A stretch of DNA of 64,000 nt from Erythrobacter sp. HKB08 (GCF_004114695.1 NZ_CP035310.1:1223501-1287500); one strand, 5' to 3'. Shown: positions 8,272 to 17,441, numbered from the stretch's first letter. The notes: generated by a model not told the origin, from the sequence alone. Made by a program: numbers and translations.

Positions 8272-9282
8272 ATGATTGCTCCTCCCCCGCGCAAAGATAC
8301 GCTCGAACTGATCGGTAATACCCCGCTCGTCCTGCTCAAGGGAGCGAGCGAGGAAGCCGGCTGCGAAATCTACGGCAAGTGCGAGTTTGCCAATCCCGGT
8401 GCCTCGGTGAAGGACCGGGCGGCGCTCGGCATCATCCGCGATGCGGAGGCGAGCGGCGACCTGAAGCCCGGCGGCTGCGTGGTCGAGGGGACGGCAGGCA
8501 ATACCGGCATCGGCATCGCGCTGGTTGCCAATGCGCTCGGCTACCGGACGATCATCGTGATGCCGGACAACCAGTCGAAGGAAAAGATGGACACGCTGCG
8601 CGCGCTCGGCGCCGAGCTGGTGACCGTCCCGCCGACCAAATATTCCGACTGCAACCACTTCGTCCACACCTCGCGCCGCCTGGCGGAGGACACCGAGGGC
8701 GCGATCTGGGCCAACCAGTTCGACAACACCGCCAACCGCAAGGCGCATATCGAAGGCACCGCGAAGGAGCTGTGGGATCAGCTCGAAGGCCGCATCGACG
8801 GCTTCACCTGCGCGGCAGGGACGGGCGGCACGATCGCGGGCGTGGGCATGGGCCTCAAGGAATTCGACGAGAACGTGCGCATCGCGCTGACCGACCCGCA
8901 TGGCGCGGCGCTCTACAACTATTTCGCCAATGGCGAGCTCAAGGCCGAAGGTTCCTCCGTCGCAGAGGGCATCGGGCAGGGCCGGATCACCGCCAATCTC
9001 GAAGGCGCGCCGATCGACACGCAGTTCCGCATTTCCGACGAGGTCGGCCTCGGCTGGGTCGCCCGCCTGCTGCGCGAGGAGGGGCTGTGCCTCGGCCTGT
9101 CGAGCGGGATCAACGTCGCGGGCGCGATCGAGCTCGGCAAGCAACTAGTCGCCGAAGGGCGCAAGGATGCGCGCGTGGCGACGATCCTGTGCGACACCGG
9201 ATTCCGCTATCTCTCGACGCTCTACAACCGCGAATGGCTCGAGGCGAAGGACCTCCCGGTATTCGACTGGCTGGCCGACTGA
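8272..9282 (+). CDS. cysK: Cysteine synthase (O-acetylserine sulfhydrylase)
   Basis: PLP enzyme joining sulfide to O-acetylserine, the last step of cysteine biosynthesis. The 336 residues begin with the typical LELIGNTPLVLL block. The PLP lysine is K47 in NPGASVKDRA, the substrate loop is TAGNTGIGIA, and the phosphate-binding glycines are CAAGTGGTIAGV. It is slightly longer than E. coli CysK and resembles the CysK/CBS-like forms of alphaproteobacteria. It supplies the product of the sulfate pathway encoded at 38.6-42.5 kb, but is not in that operon. Confidence 0.92.
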   Translation: MIAPPPRKDTLELIGNTPLVLLKGASEEAGCEIYGKCEFANPGASVKDRAALGIIRDAEASGDLKPGGCVVEGTAGNTGIGIALVANALGYRTIIVMPDNQSKEKMDTLRALGAELVTVPPTKYSDCNHFVHTSRRLAEDTEGAIWANQFDNTANRKAHIEGTAKELWDQLEGRIDGFTCAAGTGGTIAGVGMGLKEFDENVRIALTDPHGAALYNYFANGELKAEGSSVAEGIGQGRITANLEGAPIDTQFRISDEVGLGWVARLLREEGLCLGLSSGINVAGAIELGKQLVAEGRKDARVATILCDTGFRYLSTLYNREWLEAKDLPVFDWLAD

Positions 9283-9333
9283 CGCGTCTAATCCGATTGA
9301 CGCTGCACCTGCGCGCCCTGTAGCGTCGCGCGC

Positions 9334-9693
9334 ATGGCAACGAACTTGCTGGAACGAATTTTAAAGCAGCCCGACAAGGATGCTCCCCCGCCGCCGCTCG
9401 GCGGGACGCGGTCGGAAGCTGCGCATCGCCTGCAGATCGGCCTGTCCGGCATTGCTGCCATGGTCCTGCTGGTTGCGCTGGCCGATACCATCCTCAGCCG
9501 CGCCGAGCAGACCGAGGCTTCCGCCGTGCCTGAAGCGGCGGCGACCGTAAAACCGAGCGAGACTGCGGTTCCGCAGCACGACCCGCTTGCCGAAGCGGGC
9601 GTCGTGCCCGACCTGCCGGCATCGCCCACTCCCACGCCGTCGCAGGAGCCCGCCATCCTTCCCGAACAGGGCGGAGGCAGTGGCGAGGACTAA
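9334..9693 (+). CDS. Hypothetical single-pass membrane protein
   Basis: A 119-residue protein with an N-terminal cytoplasmic part (about 32 residues, proline-rich), one membrane span (LQIGLSGIAAMVLLVALADTIL) and a low-complexity Pro/Ala/Glu/Thr-rich tail predicted in the periplasm. No family is recognised. It overlaps the next gene by 14 bases, so the two are probably co-translated and work together. The low-complexity tail argues for a tether or scaffold rather than an enzyme. Confidence 0.7.
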   Translation: MATNLLERILKQPDKDAPPPPLGGTRSEAAHRLQIGLSGIAAMVLLVALADTILSRAEQTEASAVPEAAATVKPSETAVPQHDPLAEAGVVPDLPASPTPTPSQEPAILPEQGGGSGED

Positions 9694-10462
9694 GCTCGCG
9701 CTCGGCGCGGTCCTGCTCGTTTTCGTGCTGGCTTTCATCGCGTGGAGCGTGGCCCCGCGCGAGCGGGAGAAGCCCGCGCTCGGCCTCATGACATCGCTGC
9801 CGATCTACTGGTCCGAGGCAAGCTCGATCGAGGACATGCTGGCGCAGGATAGCGAGCCGCACTGGGTCCGCGCGCGGCTGGAGGAAGACTTCCGCCTCGT
9901 CCCGCTCGACAGCCTCGCCGTGCCGGGAAGCGCGGGCGAGGTCTCCGAGAGGCTGGCCCCGCTCGAGCGCCTGCTGCTCGCACAGCCGGCCGCCTTGCCG
10001 CCTGCCGACCTGGTCGCGCTCGACAGCTGGGTGAGGGGAGGAGGGCACCTGCTCCTGTTCGCCGACCCGATGCTCACCGCGCACAGCGAATTCGGCCTCG
10101 GCGACCGGCGCCGCCCGCAGGCCATCGTGATGATCGATCCGCTGCTCGCCCGCTGGGGCCTCGACCTCCTGTTCGATGAAGAGCAGACGGCAGGCGAGCG
10201 GTTGGAGGCTTTCGATACCGGCACGGTCCGATCCGGCCCGGTGAACCTGCCGGGACGTCTGGCAACGCGCGAAGGTTTCCCGACGGCTATGGAAGCTTGC
10301 TGGATCGCGGCAAACGGCCTTACCGCAAACTGTTCGATCGGTGCGGGCGAGGTGCTGGTCGTCGCCGATGCCGCCCTGCTGGAGGAACCGGACGATGGCG
10401 TCCTTACCGGCCGGGAAGAGGCCCTCGACCATCTTCTCGGGAGCCTTTCATGGCCGGGCTGA
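9680..10462 (+). CDS. Membrane-anchored protein, DUF4350/ABC-auxiliary-like
   Basis: The 260 residues start at GTG, with GGAGG two bases upstream, inside the end of the preceding gene. There is one N-terminal span (LALGAVLLVFVLAFIAWSV) followed by a soluble domain. The block LVALDSWVRGGGHLLLFADPML and the later GAGEVLVVADAALLEE are like the glutamine-amidotransferase-like folds of DUF4350 and ABC-auxiliary (GldG-like) proteins. No ABC partner genes are adjacent, so the role is open. The gene ends 315 bases before mraZ. Confidence 0.65.
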   Translation: MARTKLALGAVLLVFVLAFIAWSVAPREREKPALGLMTSLPIYWSEASSIEDMLAQDSEPHWVRARLEEDFRLVPLDSLAVPGSAGEVSERLAPLERLLLAQPAALPPADLVALDSWVRGGGHLLLFADPMLTAHSEFGLGDRRRPQAIVMIDPLLARWGLDLLFDEEQTAGERLEAFDTGTVRSGPVNLPGRLATREGFPTAMEACWIAANGLTANCSIGAGEVLVVADAALLEEPDDGVLTGREEALDHLLGSLSWPG

Positions 10463-10618
10463 CGAGTCGCACGGGAATTTGCGGGCAGGGAGCGGGACTC
10501 GCATGGGGACTCTACGGGAAAGCACGGAACTTGCTGGCTTTTCAGGGCTGTGACAGGCTTGATGAGAGGGGCGCGTTAAGGAAATATCTGCAATAAAAAC
10601 AACACTCTGACGGGTTTT

Positions 10619-10652
10619 CCCGGGTAATCCCTTAATTTTCCCTTTTATCCCC
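10619..10652 (-). promoter_or_regulatory. Phased GGGAW repeats, candidate MraZ operator
   Basis: Read on the minus strand, four GGGA(A/T) units start about every 10-11 bases (plus-strand CCC at 10619, 10629, 10640 and 10649). E. coli MraZ is known to repress its own operon by binding three TGGGN repeats with five-base spacers, the same helical period. The unit here lacks the leading T, so the match is in arrangement and GGG core, not in full sequence. Confidence 0.55.
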
Positions 10653-10702
10653 GCGTGCTGCGGGTTAATACCGTCTTCCATCAGACAGGTTGTCTTTCGC
10701 TG

Positions 10703-10722
10703 CGCTTCGTGGGGACGAAGCG
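10703..10722 (+). promoter_or_regulatory. Perfect hairpin in the mraZ leader
   Basis: An 8-bp perfect inverted repeat, CGCTTCGT and ACGAAGCG, is separated by a GGGG loop, 55 bases before the proposed mraZ start. It has no T-run, so it is not a simple terminator; it could be a leader structure or a protein site. Confidence 0.5.
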
Positions 10723-10777
10723 AGCCGCCATCGCTTACGCGCGGGCGGAGACGGGGAAGGCGTGCCTGCGGCAGGGA

Positions 10778-11302
10778 ATGGCGAGGGGTGCGAAAGTCGC
10801 AGTGACGGGAGTGCGGGTCAGCTACAGCGGACAGGCCTATTCGCCGGCAGGCGACAAGGGCCGTTTCGTGCTGCCTCCGCGGTTCCGCAAGGCCGTGAAA
10901 GAGGCCAGCGGCGACAACCGCATCCTGTGCATCGACAAGCACCCCAAGTGGAAATGCCTCGTCGGCTTCGGCCTCTCGCGCGAGGAAGAACTGCACGACC
11001 AGCTCGAGCGCGAATACGAGTCCGCCGACCGCCACGGCCGCGACTTCGACTACGACGAGCGCATGAGCCAGCTGTTCGGTTTCGAGCAGGTCCCCTTCGA
11101 CGACAGCGGCCGTTTCGTGATGCCGACCTTCCTGCTCGGCTTGGCCGATATTTCCGACGGCCTGTTCTTCCGCGGCGGTGGCCGGTTCTTCACGATCTGG
11201 AATCCGGAACAGCTCTACAAGATGGGCCCCGAATGGGAGGCTGCGCAGGCCGCCTGCCGCGTGCTCGTGGACGAAGCCGGATCGAAGGGGCGCAAGAAAT
11301 GA
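10778..11302 (+). CDS. mraZ: Transcriptional regulator MraZ
   Basis: DNA-binding regulator and first gene of the division and cell-wall cluster; in E. coli it represses its own operon. The 174 residues hold two AbrB-like half-domains, each with the MraZ signature: [16 protein letters not shown] and [14 protein letters not shown]. The ATG at 10778 has AGGGA directly before it, which is tight; GTG codons at 10802 or 10811 are possible alternatives, since the conserved fold begins only at [13 protein letters not shown]. The stop overlaps the rsmH start as ATGA. Confidence 0.9.
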   Translation: MARGAKVAVTGVRVSYSGQAYSPAGDKGRFVLPPRFRKAVKEASGDNRILCIDKHPKWKCLVGFGLSREEELHDQLEREYESADRHGRDFDYDERMSQLFGFEQVPFDDSGRFVMPTFLLGLADISDGLFFRGGGRFFTIWNPEQLYKMGPEWEAAQAACRVLVDEAGSKGRKK

Positions 11303-12249
11303 GCGCTTCTGACACCCAAGCTCCCCACATCCCCGTCCTGCTCGACGAAGTGATCGCCGCGCTCGCCCCGCAGCCCGGCGACGTGATCATCGACGCCACC
11401 TTCGGTGCAGGCGGCTACACCCGCGCGCTGCTCGATGCCGGCGCGACCGTCCATGCCTTCGACCGCGATCCCGACGCGATCGAGGCAGGAAGCAAATGGC
11501 CCGAAACGCGCGAAGACCCGCCGGCTCTCGTGCTGCACCCGCGCCGCTTTTCCGAAATGCTCGACGCCATGAACGAGGCGGGCATCCGCCAGGTCGACGG
11601 CGTGACGATGGATATCGGCGTTTCCTCCATGCAGCTCGACCAGGCCGAGCGCGGCTTCGCCTTCTCCAGCGACGGCCCGCTCGACATGCGCATGAGCCAG
11701 GAGGGCGAAAGCGCCGCCGATTTTCTCAACACCGCCGACGAGGCGACCATTGCCGACGTCCTCTACCAGTATGGCGAGGAGCGCCAGTCGCGCCGCGTCG
11801 CGCGCGCCATCGTGGCGGCCCGTCCGCTGGAGACGACCGGCGAGCTGGCCCGCGTCGTGCGCAAGGCGCTGGGTCACAAGCCGCACGACAAGAAAGACCC
11901 TGCGACCCGCAGCTTTCAGGCGATCCGCATCCATGTGAATGCCGAGCTCGACGAACTGGCCGAAGGCCTCGCCGCTGCCGAAGCGCTGCTGCGCGAAGGC
12001 GGGCGGCTCGCGGTGGTGAGCTTCCACAGCCTCGAGGATCGCATCGTCAAGCGCTACTTGCGCGAAGCATCGCAGACCGGCGGCGGCTCGCGCCACCTGC
12101 CGCAGGTCGATACGGCAGAGCCGATCTACCGCAAGGTCTCCAAGGCGATCCGCCCGGGCGAGGCGGAGCTTGCCCGCAACCCGCGCGCCCGCTCCTCCAC
12201 CCTGCGCCACGCGATCCGCACGGGCACTCCGGCGAGGGAGGCGGCATGA
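11299..12249 (+). CDS. rsmH: 16S rRNA (cytosine(1402)-N4)-methyltransferase RsmH (MraW)
   Basis: SAM-dependent methyltransferase that modifies C1402 in the ribosomal decoding centre. The 316 residues match family size. Typical blocks are [13 protein letters not shown] at the N-terminus, the SAM motif [14 protein letters not shown], the [17 protein letters not shown] segment, and [19 protein letters not shown] near the C-terminus. The start is the ATG in the ATGA overlap with mraZ. A much longer open frame upstream is only mraZ read out of frame. Confidence 0.96.
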   Translation: MSASDTQAPHIPVLLDEVIAALAPQPGDVIIDATFGAGGYTRALLDAGATVHAFDRDPDAIEAGSKWPETREDPPALVLHPRRFSEMLDAMNEAGIRQVDGVTMDIGVSSMQLDQAERGFAFSSDGPLDMRMSQEGESAADFLNTADEATIADVLYQYGEERQSRRVARAIVAARPLETTGELARVVRKALGHKPHDKKDPATRSFQAIRIHVNAELDELAEGLAAAEALLREGGRLAVVSFHSLEDRIVKRYLREASQTGGGSRHLPQVDTAEPIYRKVSKAIRPGEAELARNPRARSSTLRHAIRTGTPAREAA

Positions 12250-12773
12250 TGTCGACCGGATCCCGCCTGCGCCAGATCGGCTGGGCCGTTGCGCTCTCCA
12301 TCTGCATCACCGGCTTCGTCGCGCTGACGTTCCGGGTGAACGCGGTGAAGAGCGAAGTGCGCCTTGCCGAGCGCCAGATCATCGCGCTCGAACGCGAAAA
12401 GCAGCTGCTCGAAACCGAGTTCCAGACCCGCGCCAACCAGCAGCAGCTGGCCGACTGGAACCGCCTCGAATTCGGCTATGAAGCGCCGACTGCCAAGCAG
12501 TACCTCGAAAACGAGCGCCAGCTTGCAGCGCTCGGCGTGCCGCGCGGTATCGGCGCGCCAGATCCCATTCGCGTCGCCCGCGCGCCTGTCGCAGCGGAAG
12601 AGGAGGGCCTGCTCGCCATGGTCTCGCCGCTGACCGGCGAAGCGCTGGAAGACAACCAGCCGGCGCGCGAGAAGGACGAGCCGCGCTCGCCCATGTCGGC
12701 GCAGCGCTCGCTCGCCGACCGCCTCGCCATGGACAACCCGCTGCGCGGTGCATCGGTCGAGGTGAACGAATGA
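12246..12773 (+). CDS. ftsL: Cell division protein FtsL
   Basis: Bitopic divisome protein that recruits and activates the FtsWI synthase with FtsB/FtsQ. The 175 residues have a short cytoplasmic start, one membrane span ([19 protein letters not shown]) and a coiled-coil stretch ([22 protein letters not shown]) followed by [11 protein letters not shown]. The C-terminal tail is longer than in E. coli, as often in alphaproteobacteria. It begins with ATGATG overlapping the rsmH stop, and ends in an ATGA overlap with ftsI. The assignment rests on topology and position more than on sequence. Confidence 0.88.
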   Translation: MMSTGSRLRQIGWAVALSICITGFVALTFRVNAVKSEVRLAERQIIALEREKQLLETEFQTRANQQQLADWNRLEFGYEAPTAKQYLENERQLAALGVPRGIGAPDPIRVARAPVAAEEEGLLAMVSPLTGEALEDNQPAREKDEPRSPMSAQRSLADRLAMDNPLRGASVEVNE

Positions 12774-14488
12774 ATGCGCTGACGATCAGCACGGCGATTT
12801 CGACCGGCCGTGTGCAGCTCGTCACCATGCGCCAGACCTCGCTCGACACCGCACGGATGCGGGTGCTCTGGGTCGCGGTCATTTTCGCGCTGGTTGCTGC
12901 CGCTGCGGTCATGCGCATCGCCTATTTCGGCGTAAGCGACCGCGCGATCCGCGCGACCTCGCTCGAAGAGGCGCTGATGCCGCCGCGCGGCGAGCTGACC
13001 GATCGCAACGGGGTCCCGCTCGCACGCGCATTTCCTGCCTATGCGCTGTGGTACAACCCGAAGGCGCTGGGCGATCCGTCCGATCCGCTGGTGAAAAGCC
13101 CGCAAGAGGTCGCCGCGCGCCTGAAGGCGATCTTCCCCGAGATCGACGAAGTCGAAGTCGCCGAGAAGCTCGCCTCGGGCCGCGCCGGTTACCTTCGCCG
13201 CCGCGTGCTGCCCGAAGACGCCAACCGCGTGCAGGACATCGGCGAGCTTGCCCTCGAACTCCCGCGCGAAACGGAACGGCACTATCCGCAAGGCGCGATG
13301 GCCGCGCACGTCCTCGGCTTCGTCGATTCCGAAGGTCGCGGCAAGGTCGGCATGGAACAGGTGCTCGACGAACACCTGAGCAATCCCGTCACCCGCAACC
13401 AGCCCGTCGCGCTGTCGATCGACATGCGCGTGCAGGGCGCGCTTGAAGACGAGCTGCGCCGCGGCATGCTGTCGGTCAACGCAATGGGCGCTGCCGGTAT
13501 CGTGCTCGACGTCGATACGGGCGAAGTCCTCGCCCTCGCATCGCTGCCCGAATTCGATCCCAACAAGATCGACGCCGAGGGCCAGAAATACATGTTCAAC
13601 CGGGTGACCAACCAGGTCTACGAGCTCGGTTCGACGTTCAAGCCGCTCTCCGTCGCAGCCGCCATCGATGCAGGCGTCGTGCGCGATTTCGGCAAGCGCT
13701 ACGATGCCAGCCCCGTGAAAGTCGGGCGCTTCTCCATCAAGGACAGCCACGCCATGGGGCCGAGCCTCAACGTGGCCGAGACGCTGATCCATTCCTCGAA
13801 CACCACGACCGCGCGCATTGCCGACGAACTGGGCGCGGAAAAGCTGCGCCGCACGATGATCGACCTCGGCATGAACGAGCGGCCCTACATCGAGCTTCCC
13901 GCGAAGGGGCATCCGATCTGGCCGGGCGACGACTGGCCGCGCTTGCGCAACATGACCGTGAGCTACGGCCACGGCATCGCGGTTACTCCGCTCCACCTCG
14001 CGAGCGCCTATGCGGCGATGGTCAATGGCGGCATCTGGCGGCCTGCGACGATGAAGAAGCTCGAAGCGGGCGAAGCGCCCAAGGGTCGCAGGGTATTCAA
14101 GGCATCGACCTCCAGCCGCATGCGCCAGCTGCTGCGCATGATCGCGATCTACGGCACCGGCCGCAATGCCGATGCACCGGGCTTCCGCGTCGGCGGCAAG
14201 ACGGGTTCGGCGGAAAAGCCGGGCAGCGGCGGCTACCGCCGCACCTCGCTCGTATCGACCTTCGCCGCAGCCTTCCCGATGGACCGCCCGCGATACGTCG
14301 TCGTGACCATGCTCGACGAGCCCAAGGGCACCACCGCAAGCTCCTTCCAGCGCACCGCCGCATGGAACGCCGCGCCGATCGTCGGCCGCCTCGTCCCGCG
14401 CATCGGCCCGCTGCTCGGCGTCATGCCCGACGACACGCGTGACGTGGACATCTCCGACCTGAAGCCGCTGATCGGGAAGGAGCACTGA
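12770..14488 (+). CDS. ftsI: Septal peptidoglycan transpeptidase FtsI (PBP3)
   Basis: Class B penicillin-binding protein that crosslinks septal peptidoglycan with FtsW. The 572 residues contain an N-terminal span (about 31-50), a dimerisation domain, and a transpeptidase domain with all three active-site motifs: S288-TFK, S342-S-N344 and K477-TG. The membrane anchor means most of the protein is periplasmic. It overlaps ftsL by ATGA, and its TGA shares one base with the murE ATG. Confidence 0.96.
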   Translation: MNALTISTAISTGRVQLVTMRQTSLDTARMRVLWVAVIFALVAAAAVMRIAYFGVSDRAIRATSLEEALMPPRGELTDRNGVPLARAFPAYALWYNPKALGDPSDPLVKSPQEVAARLKAIFPEIDEVEVAEKLASGRAGYLRRRVLPEDANRVQDIGELALELPRETERHYPQGAMAAHVLGFVDSEGRGKVGMEQVLDEHLSNPVTRNQPVALSIDMRVQGALEDELRRGMLSVNAMGAAGIVLDVDTGEVLALASLPEFDPNKIDAEGQKYMFNRVTNQVYELGSTFKPLSVAAAIDAGVVRDFGKRYDASPVKVGRFSIKDSHAMGPSLNVAETLIHSSNTTTARIADELGAEKLRRTMIDLGMNERPYIELPAKGHPIWPGDDWPRLRNMTVSYGHGIAVTPLHLASAYAAMVNGGIWRPATMKKLEAGEAPKGRRVFKASTSSRMRQLLRMIAIYGTGRNADAPGFRVGGKTGSAEKPGSGGYRRTSLVSTFAAAFPMDRPRYVVVTMLDEPKGTTASSFQRTAAWNAAPIVGRLVPRIGPLLGVMPDDTRDVDISDLKPLIGKEH

Positions 14489-15975
14489 TGCGCCTTTCCG
14501 CTCTCGCAGCCAGTGCCGGCGTGACCCTGTCCGAAGGGGCGGAGGCGCAAGTCACCGGTTTCGCCATCGACAATCGCAAGGTCGCACCCGGCACCGTGTT
14601 CGGTGCTTTCCAGGGCAGCAAGGTCAATGGCGAGGACTTCATCCCCGCCGCCATCGAAGCCGGTGCGGTCGCCGTCATCGCGCGGCCCGAAGCCCGGGTC
14701 GAAGGCGCGATCCACATCGCGAGCGTCGAACCGCGCAAGACCTTTGCCGAGATCGCCGCGAAGTTCTTCACCCCCGTCCCCGCCACCGTCGTCGCAGTTA
14801 CCGGGACCAACGGCAAGACCTCGACGGTCGAGATGACGCGCCAGCTCTGGCGCATGGCGGGCCACCGCGCCGCCAGCATCGGCACGCTCGGTGTTACCAC
14901 GCCGGAGGAAAGCGTCTCGACCGGGCTGACGACGCCCGACATCGTCACCTTCCTGTCGAACATGAGCGGCCTTGCGCGCGAAGGCGTGAGCCACGTCGCC
15001 TACGAGGCATCGAGCCACGGCCTCAGCCAGTATCGCAACGAGGGGCTGCGCGTCGCCGCGGCGGGCTTCACCAATTTCAGCCGCGACCACCTCGATTACC
15101 ACAAGGACATGGAAGACTACTTCGCAGCCAAGATGCGGCTGTTCGACGAAGTGGTCGCCGACGATGCGACGGCTGTGGTCTGGACCGGCGATAGCGAGTG
15201 GGCCGGCCGGGCCATCGAACATGCGAAGAAACGGAACCTTCGCCTGTTCACGGTGGGGGAGCAGGGGGAAACGATCCGCCTGCTCACCCATACGCCGACC
15301 CAGCTGGGGCAGGAACTCACCATCGAATTCGACGGCCAGCAGCGCACCATCAAGCTGCCGCTGATCGGCGCCTACCAGTCGGCCAATGCGCTCGTCGCAG
15401 CCGGCCTCGTCATCGCGACGGGCGGTGATCCTTCGCAGACGCTCGATGCCGTCTCGCGCCTCCAGCCGGTGCGGGGTCGTCTCGAGCGGGCAGTCATCAG
15501 CGGGCAAGGTACGCCGGTCTACATCGACTACGCGCACACGCCCGACGCTCTCGAAGCCGCGCTGGTCGCACTTCGCCCCCACGTCAAAGGCCGCCTGATC
15601 TGCGTATTTGGCGCGGGCGGCGACCGCGACCAGGGCAAGCGAGGGCCGATGGGCGAGGCCGCATCGCGCTTTGCCGACCACGTCATCGTCACCGACGACA
15701 ACCCGCGCGGAGAGGACCCGGCGGAAATCCGCCGCGCGATCCTCGAAGGGGCGGGCGAGAACGTGACGGAAGTCGGCGACCGGCGCGAGGCGATCTGCCG
15801 CGCGATCGAGTTTGCAGAAGGCGAGGACATCGTCCTCATCGCAGGAAAAGGCCACGAGAAGGGCCAGATAATCGGGTCGGGAGACACTATGCGGGTTTTG
15901 CCGTTCGACGATGTCGAAGTCGCGCGCGAATGCGCGACGGCGCTCAACAAGGAAGCATGGGGCAAGGGCGAATGA
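14488..15975 (+). CDS. murE: UDP-MurNAc-tripeptide synthetase (meso-diaminopimelate-adding) MurE
   Basis: Cytosolic Mur ligase that adds meso-diaminopimelate to UDP-MurNAc-L-Ala-D-Glu. The 495 residues have the ATP loop VTGTNGKTST and the substrate-specificity motif DNPR at 404-407, which marks diaminopimelate rather than lysine use, as expected in Gram-negatives. HGLSQYR and NFSRDHLDYH are further family blocks. It starts at the ATG in TGATG after ftsI. Confidence 0.97.
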   Translation: MRLSALAASAGVTLSEGAEAQVTGFAIDNRKVAPGTVFGAFQGSKVNGEDFIPAAIEAGAVAVIARPEARVEGAIHIASVEPRKTFAEIAAKFFTPVPATVVAVTGTNGKTSTVEMTRQLWRMAGHRAASIGTLGVTTPEESVSTGLTTPDIVTFLSNMSGLAREGVSHVAYEASSHGLSQYRNEGLRVAAAGFTNFSRDHLDYHKDMEDYFAAKMRLFDEVVADDATAVVWTGDSEWAGRAIEHAKKRNLRLFTVGEQGETIRLLTHTPTQLGQELTIEFDGQQRTIKLPLIGAYQSANALVAAGLVIATGGDPSQTLDAVSRLQPVRGRLERAVISGQGTPVYIDYAHTPDALEAALVALRPHVKGRLICVFGAGGDRDQGKRGPMGEAASRFADHVIVTDDNPRGEDPAEIRRAILEGAGENVTEVGDRREAICRAIEFAEGEDIVLIAGKGHEKGQIIGSGDTMRVLPFDDVEVARECATALNKEAWGKGE

Positions 15976-17441
15976 GCGTCGCGAAGAAGATCCATCCGGC
16001 GCTGCGCGAATGGCCGCTCAACCTGCGCGACCGCCTGCCGCTCGCGCTGTGGGACAGCGAGGCGATTGCCGAGGCGACCGGCGGCACGGCGAGTGCGGCC
16101 TTCCAGTGCGCCGGCGTCGAGATCGACAGCCGCGACGTGCGCGAAGGCGACCTGTTCTTCGCGCTCAAGGGCGAGGCGATGGACGGCCACCGCTTCATCG
16201 ACAAGGCATTCGAAAACGGCGCGGTCGCTGCCGTCGTCGACCGCCCCGTCGAGTATCCGCACATCCTGGTCGAGGACACGGGCGAAGCCCTACGCAGCCT
16301 CGCCGCCGCCGCGCGCGACCGTTCGAGCGCCGTCCGCATCGGCGTGACCGGCTCGGTCGGCAAGACCGGCGTCAAGGAAGCGATCTTCACCGCGCTCGAA
16401 CGCGCGAGCCGGGGCAACACGCACCGCAGCGTGCGTAGCTACAACAACCATGTCGGCGTGCCCCTCTCGCTCGCCCGCATGCCCTCGCGCAGCCGCTTCG
16501 GCGTGTTCGAGATGGGCATGAACCACGCGCAGGAGATTTCCGGCCTCACCGCGCAGGTGAAGCCGCATGTCGCGGTCATCACCACCATCGCGCCCGCCCA
16601 TATCGAGAACCTCGGCTCGATGGAGGCTATCGCCGACGCCAAGGCGGAGATTTTCGAAGGCCTCGTCGAAGGCGGCACTGCCGTCATCCCGGCCGACAGC
16701 GACTGGTTCGAACAATTGCGCGACCAGGCGATCAAGCAGGGCGCACGCGTCGTCTCCTTCGGCCGGTCGGACAAGGCGGATGTGCGCCTGCTCGATGCGA
16801 TCCCCTCGGCCAATGGCGGCTCGCTCGTCACTGCCGACATGGGCAGCGAGCGCGTGTGCTTCACCGTCGCCGAACCGGGCGATCACTGGATTTCCAACTC
16901 ACTCGCCGTGATGGCGGCGGTCCGTGCGGCCGGGGGCGACCTCGGCGCTGCGGGACTCGCGCTTGCGGAGATGGGCGGATTGAAGGGACGCGGTGCGCGT
17001 CACGAGCTTCGCGTGCCCAAGGGCAAGGCGCTGCTGATCGACGAAAGCTACAATGCCAATCCCGCCTCGATGCGCGCGACCCTGCGCCAGCTGGGCCAGA
17101 CGCCGGCCACCCGCCGCGTCGCCGTGCTCGGCAGCATGAAGGAACTCGGTGATTTTGCTGACCGTTTCCACGAACAGCTCGCCGAACCGCTGGCCGAGGC
17201 GAAAGTCGATTACGCGTTGCTGGTGGGCGACGAGATGCGCGCCCTCGTGCGGCACTTGGGGAAAGGCGGCGGCAATGCGCTTGCCGAGGGACTCAGCTTC
17301 GCCCATTGCCAAGGACCTGCCGAGGCGATCGCGGCACTGGAGGAATACGGGCTGAACGCGGGCGACGCGGTGCTGGTCAAGGGCTCCAACTCGGTCGGCC
17401 TGGGCAAAGTGGTAGCTCATTTTACGAGCCGGGATGGCTGA
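15972..17441 (+). CDS. murF: UDP-MurNAc-tripeptide:D-Ala-D-Ala ligase MurF
   Basis: Cytosolic Mur ligase that completes the pentapeptide by adding D-Ala-D-Ala. The 489 residues carry the ATP-binding loop GVTGSVGKTGVKE, the SYNNHVGVPL block and DESYNANPASM, all typical of MurF. The start is taken at the ATG overlapping the murE stop (ATGA); in-frame Met codons 15 and 42 bases upstream are inside murE. The last gene base is followed directly by the mraY start codon with no gap. Confidence 0.96.
   Translation: MSVAKKIHPALREWPLNLRDRLPLALWDSEAIAEATGGTASAAFQCAGVEIDSRDVREGDLFFALKGEAMDGHRFIDKAFENGAVAAVVDRPVEYPHILVEDTGEALRSLAAAARDRSSAVRIGVTGSVGKTGVKEAIFTALERASRGNTHRSVRSYNNHVGVPLSLARMPSRSRFGVFEMGMNHAQEISGLTAQVKPHVAVITTIAPAHIENLGSMEAIADAKAEIFEGLVEGGTAVIPADSDWFEQLRDQAIKQGARVVSFGRSDKADVRLLDAIPSANGGSLVTADMGSERVCFTVAEPGDHWISNSLAVMAAVRAAGGDLGAAGLALAEMGGLKGRGARHELRVPKGKALLIDESYNANPASMRATLRQLGQTPATRRVAVLGSMKELGDFADRFHEQLAEPLAEAKVDYALLVGDEMRALVRHLGKGGGNALAEGLSFAHCQGPAEAIAALEEYGLNAGDAVLVKGSNSVGLGKVVAHFTSRDG

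Larger units (their letters stand above)
10463..10777 (+). promoter_or_regulatory. Upstream control region of the dcw cluster
   Basis: A 315-base non-coding stretch before mraZ. From left to right it holds three GANTC sites (10464, 10496, 10508; the last two in a repeated GGGACTC), an AT-rich segment near 10575-10610, four phased CCC triplets at 10619-10652, and a perfect 8-bp hairpin at 10703-10722. A weak promoter-like pair, TTGATG near 10559 and AAATAT 17 bases on, is possible but unproven. The main dcw promoter is expected here because no other gap of this size occurs before the ftsA-ftsZ junction. Confidence 0.6.

Noticed and set aside
12476-14485. A 669-codon open frame antisense to ftsI, and similar long frames opposite murD, murC, cysI and the peptidase
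   Set aside because: These mirror the third-position GC bias of the real genes. Their translations are Arg/Ala/His-rich without domains, and each lies opposite a fully recognised protein.
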